From: Bacillota bacterium
Lineage (GTDB): Bacteria > Bacillota > Clostridia > Christensenellales > UMGS416
Length of the DNA: 64,000 nucleotides
Assembly: GCA_023421955.1 (NCBI GenBank)
Contig: JAEZSE010000004.1
Location: 62,001-126,000 of the forward strand
Reading direction: 5' to 3'
The translations under genes were made by a program, and so were the position numbers. The notes beneath the pieces are model-generated. The model did not search any database and had not been told where the DNA came from. It saw only the letters and a list, made by a program, of their open reading frames with translations. Position 1 is the first letter of the stretch; the number at the start of each line of letters is the position of its first letter. Below are positions 47,252 through 56,666 of this stretch, piece after piece.

Positions 47252-49024
47252 ATGAATCACAATCCAAAGAAGAAGTATTCCCTGTACTCTGGAATGATTC
47301 GTGTTTTTGTTATTTTATGTGTCATTTTTTATCTAGTAATTGGGGCTACACTGATTTATGTTCATGATACTATCCTTTATTATACAACCGATAGCTACAC
47401 AAAAAGTGTAGAGAAACAGATTCATCAATTAAATAATCAACTTGAAACATCCAGAAAGTTCTACATTTCAGTGTTATTTAATAATCTTGATCTTGCCAAT
47501 TTGGCTTCAACTAATAACTCTTTCATCGTTTCACTCAGTCAATCTCATCTATCTCAATATATATCAACTTTGTTACCCAATATATCACCTTTGGATGGGT
47601 TGTTTTTTTATGCGCATAGATCAGATAGTTTTGTCTCTGCAAGCCTCGATCGTATATCCGGCGAATGTGAGCATGTATATTTTAAGAATTTACTTCGATC
47701 AGATGAATATAACCATATCTATGAAAGCACAACAAAAACATATCGGAAATGGATTATCATGCCAGTGAATAGTTCCTACTACCTCGTTAGTATGGCGTCT
47801 TACAATGATTGTGTCGCTGGTGCCTGGGTAAATATTTCAACGCTGATTAATTCACTAAACGAAACATTACCTGAAAATTCTCTCAGTTACTTTATAGAGA
47901 CCAACAACGGGAACACAAAGATTATGTCTCCTCAGGGATATATAGATTTCTTTTCTTATAGTCCAAGCAACAATAATAAATTAATATCACTAGATAGTAT
48001 CAGCCGTGAGAAATATCTTCAGCTTAATACTGAACTTCCCTTCTTTAATGGTTCATTTATCAGCCTTATTCCAACAAAAGAAATCCAGACCTCCATGGCA
48101 TACTACGATCGCTTTCTGATCATGACATTATTTATCAATTTGATTATTTTGGTTTTTCTGTTTGCGAAAATGAGAAAGTATATGTCAATTCCAGTTGTTG
48201 AACTTCGGCGTATTTCCGACAACTTAAAAGAAGGAGAAGATGAATATTTAAGCCATCAGCAATCTGATAGCAGATGTAAAGAAGTCTGTGAGGTTCAGAC
48301 AGAAGTCATAAGGCTATACCAGAAGATATTTGATTTAAGAAATAAAGTGCTTAGTGAACAATATATGAAGCAGGCATTTGAACTGAAGAGTTTGAGAAAC
48401 CAAGTTTCCCCCCATTTTCTAATTAACTGCCTGAGTTCTATTTATTCCATGGCCAATACAAATGCAAGCAGAGACTTAATGAAACGAGTGATTGCGGCAT
48501 TATCCGGTCATTTGAGATATACACTATCTACTAAATCCTTTGTGAGTTTGTCTGAAGAAATTCAACACGTCGAGAATTATTTTGAACTCATGAATTTGCG
48601 CTACCCGGGTAGCTTAAAATACACGGTAACTATAAACGATCTCTGTGATAATGCAGCGATATTTCCTAGCTTGATATTGATGTTAAGTGAAAACTCAATC
48701 AAGCATAACCTGGTCATGGGTGAAATACTCACAATTACCATCTCTGTTTGGGAGGAAGTCGGCCCGGAAAATAAGAGCTTTATTCATATTGTTCATTATG
48801 ATACCGGAAGAGGTTACCCACAGGATGTGTTGGACAGATTGAAGATAAACAGCCTTAATCCATCTGAAACATCTGATGGTTATGGTATTGGGCTTTCCAA
48901 TATTGTTAACAGAATCCACCTGATCTACGGAGAACATGGTGGGACAATTTCCTTTACAAACCATGAAAGTAATGGTGCAAAAATCGATGTCAGGATTCCA
49001 TATATACCATATCAGGAGTCATAA
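47252..49024 (+). CDS. yesM: YesM-type sensor histidine kinase
   Basis: 590 residues. Senses an extracellular carbohydrate-related signal and phosphorylates the AraC-type regulator next to it. TM1 at about 16-38, an extracellular Cache-like sensor (about 40-285) and TM2 (about 288-305). A HAMP-like segment (MSIPVVELRRISDNLKEGE) and the His_kinase (PF06580) box LRNQVSPHFLINCLSSI with the phospho-His near 387 follow. The HATPase has SENSIKHNL and SDGYGIGLSNIVNR. A GTG at 47234 would be almost leaderless from the promoter above, so ATG 47252 is preferred; the ribosome site is weak in both. Stop and next gene are 18 bases apart. Confidence 0.88.
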   Translation: MNHNPKKKYSLYSGMIRVFVILCVIFYLVIGATLIYVHDTILYYTTDSYTKSVEKQIHQLNNQLETSRKFYISVLFNNLDLANLASTNNSFIVSLSQSHLSQYISTLLPNISPLDGLFFYAHRSDSFVSASLDRISGECEHVYFKNLLRSDEYNHIYESTTKTYRKWIIMPVNSSYYLVSMASYNDCVAGAWVNISTLINSLNETLPENSLSYFIETNNGNTKIMSPQGYIDFFSYSPSNNNKLISLDSISREKYLQLNTELPFFNGSFISLIPTKEIQTSMAYYDRFLIMTLFINLIILVFLFAKMRKYMSIPVVELRRISDNLKEGEDEYLSHQQSDSRCKEVCEVQTEVIRLYQKIFDLRNKVLSEQYMKQAFELKSLRNQVSPHFLINCLSSIYSMANTNASRDLMKRVIAALSGHLRYTLSTKSFVSLSEEIQHVENYFELMNLRYPGSLKYTVTINDLCDNAAIFPSLILMLSENSIKHNLVMGEILTITISVWEEVGPENKSFIHIVHYDTGRGYPQDVLDRLKINSLNPSETSDGYGIGLSNIVNRIHLIYGEHGGTISFTNHESNGAKIDVRIPYIPYQES

Positions 49025-49042
49025 CGCATAGTAGGAGACAAT

Positions 49043-49798
49043 ATGAAAATACTGATAATAGATGATGAATACTATATAGTGGAAGATATCCTGAAAAACA
49101 CAAGTTGGGAAAAACTGGGGATCAATCATCGGTTTGTTGCCTACAGTGCTTCTACAGTCAGGAAAATTATATCAGATAATCCCGATATCGATATTGTTTT
49201 GTCTGATATTGAATTACCACAGGAAAGCGGCTTTGATCTGATCAACTGGATATATCAGCAAGGCCTAAGTCCGGTTGTTATAATACTGACAGGGCATGAG
49301 CGATTTAGTTATGCTCATACCGCAATAGAGTTGCATGTGCACTCATACCTAACCAAGCCCGTGGATATAGCTCAACTTGAGCACGCACTCTTGTCAGCTA
49401 TCAAAGAGAGTAAACGAAGAAGAATGCACCCTGAGCTTTTTGCATTCAATCAGAACGAAGAAAACTTATCAGATCCTGTTGACATTATTAGTGATTGTAT
49501 TAGAAGGAACCTATCTTCGCCTGACCTTAATAGGCAATTAATTGCCAATGTTGTACACATGAACCAAGACTATATTTCTACCCTATTTCGCAAAAAAAGG
49601 GGGACATCACTAACCAGCTTTATTATCACAGAACGGTTGAAGGCAGCAAAGATTATGTTGGCAACCACTGATTATTCGCTACAGGAAATCAGTTACAAAA
49701 CCGGGTTTTCCTCCATTTCTTACTTCCACCGCCAGTTCAAGAAAAGTTTTGGCCTTACCCCCCAAAGTTATAGACATAAAGAAAAGGGCGAGGCATGA
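49043..49798 (+). CDS. yesN: YesN-type response regulator, AraC family
   Basis: 251 residues. N-terminal receiver with acidic pocket IIDDEYYIVED, phospho-Asp in VLSDIELPQESG (about 54) and Lys in LTKPVDI (about 108). A linker leads to a C-terminal AraC/XylS double helix-turn-helix (about 150-248; NRQLIANVVHMNQDYISTLFRKK, and the signature YKTGFSSISYFHRQFKKSFGLTPQSYR). AGGAGA precedes the ATG. With YesM it should control the facing sugar importer operon, the normal pairing in Firmicutes. It is convergent with the esterase gene. Confidence 0.9.
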   Translation: MKILIIDDEYYIVEDILKNTSWEKLGINHRFVAYSASTVRKIISDNPDIDIVLSDIELPQESGFDLINWIYQQGLSPVVIILTGHERFSYAHTAIELHVHSYLTKPVDIAQLEHALLSAIKESKRRRMHPELFAFNQNEENLSDPVDIISDCIRRNLSSPDLNRQLIANVVHMNQDYISTLFRKKRGTSLTSFIITERLKAAKIMLATTDYSLQEISYKTGFSSISYFHRQFKKSFGLTPQSYRHKEKGEA

Positions 49799-49814
49799 GA
49801 AAGCTAATCATGAA

Positions 49815-49854
49815 AAGCAGCAAAGACTTGTCCTAATGGCTGTCTTTGCTGCTT
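49815..49854. terminator. Bidirectional terminator between yesN and the esterase gene
   Basis: 13-bp perfect stem AAGCAGCAAAGAC/GTCTTTGCTGCTT with a 14-base loop, 16 bases after the yesN stop and 30 before the end of the opposing operon. Confidence 0.75.
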
Positions 49855-49884
49855 CATTCTTATCAATTGAATAGCCTTTTAGTT

Positions 49885-51672
49885 TTATGCCAAGTACTCA
49901 AGCCGACCATCCTCATGGCGCAAGAACCTGGAGAAGAATTCATCATATATCATGAACGCAAGTTCAGGGGAATAGGTATGCGGCCAGTTTTTTACACCGG
50001 TAAAACGCACAAAAGGAACAGACTCCGCATCCCTGATTATTGTGTGCATATAGATTCCGGTGGAATAGCTCTTTCTGATGCTGCTGTTCATACCGTTTGC
50101 TTCACAAATCATTTCAAGCGTCCAATTGTTCGCGTTATCTCCCTCCAGGCTACAACCGAGGCCATCAAACTCGCCCATGGTATACCATACATTTCTTTTT
50201 ATTCCGTCCACGGGCGGCTCTGTCTTGCTTGAGCGGCACTCCATTGCTCCTACTGGTGCAAAGCCAGCGAACTTCTCAGGCATTTTACGCATCAGGCGCT
50301 GAGTCATCATGGATCCATTGGAATGGCCAGTCACATATACTCTCTCTGGGTCAACAGGATATTTTTCAAGAGTGATCTCCAGTAGTTGCCGGAAAAAATC
50401 AACATCATCCGGTCCGTTGTCATCAATCGCCAGACCTCGGAATCCACCTGAATTCCAATGAGGAGTTGCAATTCCTGTTCTCGCAGGAGAACCGGGGTTT
50501 GGGTCTGGCGGCGTGGAGTATGGATATGCCGTCGGATAGACGACAAAAGCATTTCTTTCCTCTCCAACCCGATGCCATCCACTGTTTTGTGCAAAGAACT
50601 CTCCTGAGCAAGAGAATCCATGAATTGCAATAACCAGCGGATACTTATCCTGTAAGCCCCTTTGATATGCACTTGGTTCAAAGGTGTACCAATAGCGCTT
50701 CAACCCATTAATGATTTTATCCGTTCGGATCAGGTGGAGATCACGTTCGGCAAGCATCGTCCTTCTGATATAGTGATTTGCTTCTCCTGCCCATCTTTGA
50801 TAACCTGACATGAATCCAATCATCTTTTCTATGATGATATCAGCGCCGAGTTGCTCTGCACTTTCATCATTGGAAAGCCAAACCTCACTGCAGGCTTCAT
50901 CATTGATGTAGCTCGTGCCTGGTCTGGCCTTTTCACGAAACACTCTGGCAAATCCATTATAAAGATATTCCTGCTTAACACGGCATGCGCTCTTGAAGAA
51001 AGATACCACATTGCTTTTTTCACCAATAATGTAAGTGGGAAGAGCCACATCTGCTCTTCTTAAGCTTGCATCACAATCTGAAGGACCATTGCCTATCTGT
51101 GCAATCAGTGCCGGATCAAGTTCAGTATCTCCCCAGGCACTCCATGCAGCAAGGTAAGAAATATATAAAATAGAAAAAATGGATGCGATTTTAGCTCCAT
51201 CTCCGAAGCCCATACAGTATACACTGGGTGCATTGCATGGAAAATACTCCATTGACCTCATTTCTGCAAGCACTTTTACTGCTACATCAATCTCAAACCC
51301 AGGATCTTCTAGCTTCCAACCACGTGGTGCACTAATAAAATACCCAGTCATGGCATGGCGTTCCAAACTCTCCTGCCATGAATACTTATGGAAAAATTCC
51401 GCTGGATCTTCTTTTCCCGGAATCATAACCAGAACCATATTCCCAGAAGTTTTCATTGTCGTGGGAATATAAAACGCATATGGACGCTCTTCTGAAGACT
51501 CGTCTTTGATCACGTCTTGAAATAATCCCAGATGCGTGTTTCTGTATGGGTTTTCGGGATCTGCAGCTGGTTGAGTAATCCTGTGAGGCACTCTGTCTAC
51601 AACAGCAGGGCTCCCCTTTACAACTCTGGAGCGGTTAACAAGCGGATCCAGTTGTTTGTGATTCAGATTCAT
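49885..51672 (-). CDS. Two-domain CE1/PHB-depolymerase-like esterase
   Basis: 595 residues, about twice the size of a single alpha/beta hydrolase. The N-terminal half has a degenerate elbow, MGFGDGAK (about 156), with Asp replacing the expected nucleophile region. The C-terminal half is an LpqC/COG3509-type esterase with IAIHGFSCSGEFFAQNSGWHR, the nucleophile elbow VTGHSNGSMM (Ser about 449), and a late His in NWPHTY. This family includes feruloyl, acetylxylan and polyhydroxybutyrate esterases. There is no signal peptide, so it likely deacylates imported oligosaccharides. GAAAGGA precedes ATG 51672. Last gene of the six-gene operon. Confidence 0.75.
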   Translation of the reverse strand: MNLNHKQLDPLVNRSRVVKGSPAVVDRVPHRITQPAADPENPYRNTHLGLFQDVIKDESSEERPYAFYIPTTMKTSGNMVLVMIPGKEDPAEFFHKYSWQESLERHAMTGYFISAPRGWKLEDPGFEIDVAVKVLAEMRSMEYFPCNAPSVYCMGFGDGAKIASIFSILYISYLAAWSAWGDTELDPALIAQIGNGPSDCDASLRRADVALPTYIIGEKSNVVSFFKSACRVKQEYLYNGFARVFREKARPGTSYINDEACSEVWLSNDESAEQLGADIIIEKMIGFMSGYQRWAGEANHYIRRTMLAERDLHLIRTDKIINGLKRYWYTFEPSAYQRGLQDKYPLVIAIHGFSCSGEFFAQNSGWHRVGEERNAFVVYPTAYPYSTPPDPNPGSPARTGIATPHWNSGGFRGLAIDDNGPDDVDFFRQLLEITLEKYPVDPERVYVTGHSNGSMMTQRLMRKMPEKFAGFAPVGAMECRSSKTEPPVDGIKRNVWYTMGEFDGLGCSLEGDNANNWTLEMICEANGMNSSIRKSYSTGIYMHTIIRDAESVPFVRFTGVKNWPHTYSPELAFMIYDEFFSRFLRHEDGRLEYLA

Positions 51673-51710
51673 AGTTTGTTTCCTTTCTCAACACTGTGTT
51701 GCTTGTTTGA

Positions 51711-53012
51711 TCATTTCACGATGTGACATGCCCTCTTCAGAACATCAAGAAGCTCTGTCAGATAATCCGCAATTTCCTGCAAATCCACATTCTCAGCCTT
51801 CCGATAAGCTTCTATCTTGGCAGTGGGTGGATATGCCATAGGTACAAGTTCACCGGCCTCTAGCAGGTTAGCCGCATATTCACATGCTTCCAGAAGATCT
51901 TCTTTGTCATGTTCGTGATTTCTATGCTGACTCTGCCGGATTGATAACAAAGTTCTCTCTGCAAGAATAAGTGCCCGCTGCACAAAGTCTTCCTGGTTCA
52001 CGTCTGACCGAAGTGCTGTCTCTCCACGATTTCGATAGAACCCATAAATGGCTGAAACAATCGAAGGGTCTCTGACCGTACCATTTGGGTAAACAACCCC
52101 ATGAACACGAGACCACATGTCATTCCCTATCATTAACTCAAATAGATACCATCCGATTTGATACTCATTATGCAATGAAATGGACATGTCATAAGGATTT
52201 GCACGGCAAAGGCAGCACATTTCATTGTTCAATACAGGCTTACCATATTTTTTGCCAAGGGCAATGGCCATGTCCAGCATCTCACGGACCCGTTTCCTGG
52301 TAGCAAAGTAATCATGGAACACAATGACATCCACAAGATCAGCAGTCCTGCTATGTTCAGTCTCATAAATAAAGATATTGCCAACACCAATATCGTGCTC
52401 AGGATCCTTTGCTTTCACATATCTACAGAAATGCCTGACAATTTCCCATGTTTTTTCCTGTCGCTCACGCAACAAATCCATGTTTGGACGACCCTGATAG
52501 TCTTGAACATAAGAAGGCTCATCGTCATACCAGGTCACAAAATTATCCGTGTATCCAGGTTCATTGGCAATATCCCAGAAGAGAAGCCCCTCTTCATGCC
52601 CAATAGCCTGATACAGAGCGTCGAAGTATTCTTCGCCAATGTGCCAGCAGGATGGATCCTCTATTGTTTTCGAGAGCGGCCGCAAACCCGGCTCACTCAT
52701 CATACCCATCCAAGGGCCTTCTTCAGGGTGAAAACGAAATCCAAGAAAGATAATTGGGTTCGTCGAAACACCATGTTTCCAGGCTGTCCTCACAAAATCT
52801 TTCACATTCGCAAGAAATTGCTCTGGGTTTTGCCGATAGCTGTCATATGTCAGGAAAATTCTGGCACTATTCAAGTGCAGCCTCTCTGCATACCCCATAT
52901 CCCGATCTACAATCTCATGACTGTAATGGCTCCAAAACCGCCTGTCATGAGAGCAGTCAGGTTGTGTATAGTTGAATCCACGAATAGCGCTGTAATCTAC
53001 GATCTTTTTCAC
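51711..53012 (-). CDS. GH5-like (clan GH-A) glycoside hydrolase, copy 1
   Basis: 433 residues without signal peptide. A TIM-barrel hydrolase with the acid/base Glu in FWDIANEPGY (about 150) and the likely nucleophile Glu in VLNNEMCCLCRANPY (about 264), the clan A pattern on strands 4 and 7. The N-terminal IRGFNYTQPD and later IVFHDYFATRKR are shared with the paralogue at 56667, as are HGVVYPNGTVRDPSIV and YGFYRNRGET. Start is GTG at 53012 with AAGG-type site upstream. Activity on a beta-linked oligosaccharide in the cytosol is inferred; the exact substrate is not readable. Confidence 0.75.
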   Translation of the reverse strand: MKKIVDYSAIRGFNYTQPDCSHDRRFWSHYSHEIVDRDMGYAERLHLNSARIFLTYDSYRQNPEQFLANVKDFVRTAWKHGVSTNPIIFLGFRFHPEEGPWMGMMSEPGLRPLSKTIEDPSCWHIGEEYFDALYQAIGHEEGLLFWDIANEPGYTDNFVTWYDDEPSYVQDYQGRPNMDLLRERQEKTWEIVRHFCRYVKAKDPEHDIGVGNIFIYETEHSRTADLVDVIVFHDYFATRKRVREMLDMAIALGKKYGKPVLNNEMCCLCRANPYDMSISLHNEYQIGWYLFELMIGNDMWSRVHGVVYPNGTVRDPSIVSAIYGFYRNRGETALRSDVNQEDFVQRALILAERTLLSIRQSQHRNHEHDKEDLLEACEYAANLLEAGELVPMAYPPTAKIEAYRKAENVDLQEIADYLTELLDVLKRACHIVK

Positions 53013-53059
53013 GTTGTGTCCCGCCTTCCATCATATAATTAAGTGCGAATAACCTGATT

Positions 53060-53950
53060 TTATCCCTTAACGCCGCCTAGCGTAATGCCCTTTACGAAAT
53101 TGTTTTGAACAAATGGGTAAATGATCAAGACAGGAAGCACCCCCGCAATTGCCATCGACATTCGAACAGAGACAGTAGGAAGATCTGCCAACATCGACGC
53201 AGCATTCGCGTCGCTGCTTTGAGTTAGAAATTGAATATTCGTAACAATTCTATTCAATAGGTTCTGAATAGAATATAGATCTGTTCGCATACTGAGGTAT
53301 ACGTAACCGTTATTCCAGTCATTCCAGTAAGCGATACCGACAAATAAACCGATTGTTGCGATGATTGGTTTCGCAAGGGGAACGACGATATAGAGGAATG
53401 TTTTTATCTCAGATGAACCTTCTATGTAGGCTGATTCAAGTATCTCCTCCGGAATGCTTGTGACAAAGTATGATTTCATAAGCAGCACGTTGAATGCATT
53501 CATAAGCAATGCCGGTATCAGCAACGCGAAAAACGTATCTTTGATCTGAAAGACGTTGACATAGTTGATATACGTTGGTACCAGTCCGCCATTGAACAAC
53601 ATCGTAAAAAATACGATAAAGGTCATAATCCCTCTGCCTGGGAGAGCTCTTTTTGATAGTGCGTAGGCTAACATTGTGGTCATAATCAGTGATACTGTTG
53701 TTCCAATCGCTGTTAGTTTAATTGATACCCAATATGCGTTTACTACCTGAGTATTCTTCTTGAAAATATAGTCATATGCTGCCCAACTGAATTTTTCTGG
53801 GAAGAATCTATAGCCATTACGAACAAGGGTGTTATTGTCCGTTACAGATGACATAATGACAAGAAATAACGGTGCTATGGCCAAAACGGTTAGTATTATC
53901 AGAATAATATTCCCAATCAGTTGAAACGCCTTTTCTTCACGAGTTATCAT
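53060..53950 (-). CDS. Sugar ABC transporter permease, LplC/YtcP type
   Basis: 296 residues, six TM helices. CUT1-family inner-membrane permease with the EAA loop ESAYIEGSSEIKTFLYIVVPLAKPIIAT, the ATPase contact, and the characteristic end FVQNNFVKGITLGGVKG of LplC proteins. GGAGG precedes ATG 53950; an upstream extension to 54115 overlaps the LplB-like gene and is rejected. No ATPase gene is present in the operon, so a shared MsmX-type ATPase elsewhere is expected, as is usual for this class. Confidence 0.9.
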   Translation of the reverse strand: MITREEKAFQLIGNIILIILTVLAIAPLFLVIMSSVTDNNTLVRNGYRFFPEKFSWAAYDYIFKKNTQVVNAYWVSIKLTAIGTTVSLIMTTMLAYALSKRALPGRGIMTFIVFFTMLFNGGLVPTYINYVNVFQIKDTFFALLIPALLMNAFNVLLMKSYFVTSIPEEILESAYIEGSSEIKTFLYIVVPLAKPIIATIGLFVGIAYWNDWNNGYVYLSMRTDLYSIQNLLNRIVTNIQFLTQSSDANAASMLADLPTVSVRMSMAIAGVLPVLIIYPFVQNNFVKGITLGGVKG

Positions 53951-53963
53951 ACCAACCTCCACA

Positions 53964-54887
53964 TTAAAACAAAGCACTTTCTGAATCAATTTTGCGTACT
54001 GCCAGATTCGCAGACATAACCAATACGAATCCAACAAAGGACTGGTAAACGCCGGCAGCAGTTGCCATCGGCATATCGTTTCTTTCCAGCAGGCCTCGAT
54101 AAACATAGGTATCAATTGTCTGAGTGACGCCTAAAAGAATTCCACTTCGTTGCGGTACTTGATAAAACAAACCAAAATCAGAGTAGAAAATCCGACCAAT
54201 TGCCAACAATATAATCATTATGATGGTTGGTTTTAACAAAGGAAGAGTGATTCGCGTAATCTGCTGCCATTTTGTAGCACCATCGATTACCGCAGCTTCA
54301 AAGATCCCGCGATCAATGCTCAGAATCGTTGCAAGATAAATGATACAGCTGTATCCGATGCTTCTCCATGTTTGAACCAAAACAAGAATAAACGGCCAAT
54401 ATTTAGGTTCGTTGTACCAGGATACAGCACCTGCACCAAATATTGGAAGAATTGTTGCATTCAAGAATCCATGCTCTGCGGATAAAAAAGCATACACAAG
54501 ATAGCTGATAATTACAGTAGAAAGAAAATGCGGAAGCAAAATCGAAGATTGGTATACCTTTTTTAGCTTGGTTCTCAATTCAGACAGTATGATCGCAATG
54601 GTTACAGCACACAATACATTCAATACTATAAATACCAAGTTGTAGCCAATCGTGTTTCTGGTAATAATCCATGCATCCTGGGTCGTAAACAAATACTTGA
54701 AATTGTTCAGTCCGATCCAGTCTGAGCCCCAAATGCCTTTTCTTGTTGAGTATTTCTTAAACGCAAGTATGAGACCAGGCAATGGCATATAGTTATTTAT
54801 GAAAAGATAAACTAAACCCGGAAGAGCCATGAAATAAATTGGAATATATCGTCTGACCCTTTTCAGTAGCACATTTGAACTCTTCAT
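53964..54887 (-). CDS. Sugar ABC transporter permease, LplB type
   Basis: 307 residues, six TM helices. N-terminal RRYIPIYFMALPGLVYLFINNYMPLPGLILAFKKYS and WIGLNNFKYLF are classic for LplB. EAA loop is EAAVIDGATKWQQITRITLPLLKPTI. Forms a heterodimer with the LplC-like permease 13 bases downstream. GGTGA precedes ATG 54887. Confidence 0.9.
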   Translation of the reverse strand: MKSSNVLLKRVRRYIPIYFMALPGLVYLFINNYMPLPGLILAFKKYSTRKGIWGSDWIGLNNFKYLFTTQDAWIITRNTIGYNLVFIVLNVLCAVTIAIILSELRTKLKKVYQSSILLPHFLSTVIISYLVYAFLSAEHGFLNATILPIFGAGAVSWYNEPKYWPFILVLVQTWRSIGYSCIIYLATILSIDRGIFEAAVIDGATKWQQITRITLPLLKPTIIMIILLAIGRIFYSDFGLFYQVPQRSGILLGVTQTIDTYVYRGLLERNDMPMATAAGVYQSFVGFVLVMSANLAVRKIDSESALF

Positions 54888-54910
54888 TCAATCACCGCTT
54901 TCACTATTTA

Positions 54911-54945
54911 CGCTGTGAGATGAAAGATTCTTTCATCTCACAGCG
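54911..54945 (-). promoter_or_regulatory. Intercistronic hairpin between solute-binding and permease genes
   Basis: 15-bp perfect inverted repeat CGCTGTGAGATGAAA/TTTCATCTCACAGCG with a five-base loop and no T-tract. In many sugar importers such a stem protects the upstream binding-protein mRNA and lowers permease expression; that role is inferred here. Confidence 0.65.
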
Positions 54946-54961
54946 TGTACAATGCCGTCGA

Positions 54962-56542
54962 CTATTTGATGTTGTTTTTTGCAGCCCAGGCGTCGAGCGC
55001 AGACTTCTTAGCCTCGATATATTTATCTAGGCCAGCGTCCTTCAACCTCTTCTGCAACTCTGGAATTCCTACAGCAGGATCAACCTGACCGAACAGAAGA
55101 CCATTTGCATATTCCAACCAAACATTTGTAAGAGCAGTGTATTCTGCACTTACCCTTGAAGAATCAAAACTAAACCCGATTGCCTTGGACTTCGCACTGG
55201 TGTTGTTAAATTTTATTGTCTGTTCCCAAAGATCAATTGGGCTACCCTTACGAACCAGAGTGGTATACTCACAAGGCAGAGCCCACGCCGGAAGGAGATT
55301 GTAGTACTCAGAAGTCTCTTTTGTAACGCCATCAGGGAAGTCGACATGGCCGTCTTTGGTAACGACGTAATCCTTATCTTTTTCTCCCCAAAGGACTAAG
55401 TTCGTCAAAACAGGATTGGAGTAGAAGCTGTTTAGCACAACCATGGATGCCTCAGGAGCATCTGTGTTTGAATTGATTGACCAAGCAGCCGTGGTGGCTT
55501 GCTCTGCACGAACGAAATCGGGTCCTAACTGAAATGCGATAGAATCGATACCACCGCGCTCAACCTCTTTCTGTTGAACGATACCGGGCTTTCCACCTGT
55601 TGTATCAGCCATCAGAGTACCCGCTATGATTTGAGCACCGCCACTTTGCGTCTCTGTTGCGGCATCTTTGGAAATAAAGCCAGCCTTGTTCCAACTGTAC
55701 ATCAGTTCGCAATACTTTTTGAACATATCGCTTGTAAACAGATCTGAGACTTCCAAGCTGTTTACAGGATCCAAAAGAACACCAAAATTATCTCCACCGA
55801 TAGGGTCATAAACAAACTTCTGATTCAAATATTGATATCCCCACGGGAAAATAACGTTAACATTCGGGTATGCATTATGAAGCTTTCCGAATAGTTCCGT
55901 CATTTCCTCAGTTGTAGATGGGTTGCATGCTTCCGTATCGATTTTGGAGAAATCGTAATTGATACCATCGAGGTACTTTCTGTCAAATACGATGCACCAC
56001 ATTCCGACTGCCAGGTCTCTCATGCAGGGAATACCATATAGGGCGTTGTCAACTTGACATCCGACTAGGAAAGATGGATCTACCAATTTGAGAATATCTT
56101 GTCCATATTTCCGAATCAAGTCGTCTTTGTTCATGTCATAAAGGCTCTCATTTGCTACCGTATTGGAGAAACCTAACATGCCTGAACAAAAAACATCCAT
56201 CTGCTCACCGGATGACAACATCATATTAATCGATTGCTTGTAGTCTGCAAAACCAATATATTGTATGCCAAGATCAATATTGAAATTTTCCTTGACATAA
56301 TCTTTGATCTTGCCGTTAACGCGATCTACTCCTTTCTGAGCAATCGTTCCAGCATAAAAACCTATAACAACTTTCTTTCCGCCAAATTCAGTATTTGTAA
56401 CTGGTAATTCTGTGTTTGTACTGGCCGGAGGAGCCGTTGCGACTGAAGTTCCACTTGGTGTGGCGTTCACTGGTCCGCTGCATCCGGCAACAACCGAAAT
56501 CATTACAGCAAGACAGAGCACGATTGACAGTCCCTTTTTCAT
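54962..56542 (-). CDS. Extracellular solute-binding lipoprotein of a CUT1 sugar importer
   Basis: 526 residues. Signal peptide MKKGLSIVLCLAVMISVVAG with lipobox VVAGC, a short Ser/Thr/Pro linker, then a type 1 extracellular solute-binding fold of the LplA/YtcQ group (large, about 500 residues; KEKIDSIAFQ-like region reads ERGGIDSIAFQLGPDF). Captures an oligosaccharide for the LplB/LplC pair. GGAGAGG precedes ATG 56542. A ligand cannot be read from sequence. Confidence 0.88.
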   Translation of the reverse strand: MKKGLSIVLCLAVMISVVAGCSGPVNATPSGTSVATAPPASTNTELPVTNTEFGGKKVVIGFYAGTIAQKGVDRVNGKIKDYVKENFNIDLGIQYIGFADYKQSINMMLSSGEQMDVFCSGMLGFSNTVANESLYDMNKDDLIRKYGQDILKLVDPSFLVGCQVDNALYGIPCMRDLAVGMWCIVFDRKYLDGINYDFSKIDTEACNPSTTEEMTELFGKLHNAYPNVNVIFPWGYQYLNQKFVYDPIGGDNFGVLLDPVNSLEVSDLFTSDMFKKYCELMYSWNKAGFISKDAATETQSGGAQIIAGTLMADTTGGKPGIVQQKEVERGGIDSIAFQLGPDFVRAEQATTAAWSINSNTDAPEASMVVLNSFYSNPVLTNLVLWGEKDKDYVVTKDGHVDFPDGVTKETSEYYNLLPAWALPCEYTTLVRKGSPIDLWEQTIKFNNTSAKSKAIGFSFDSSRVSAEYTALTNVWLEYANGLLFGQVDPAVGIPELQKRLKDAGLDKYIEAKKSALDAWAAKNNIK

Positions 56543-56666
56543 CTTGTTCCTCTCCTTTTCACTTATTGGCAGGTTATTAATTGCATTGTAATGGACTTAT
56601 CAAGAAAACAAAATGCATTGGTATTAGATCTTATTTCAAAAATCTTACAATGCTAATTTTACCAAT

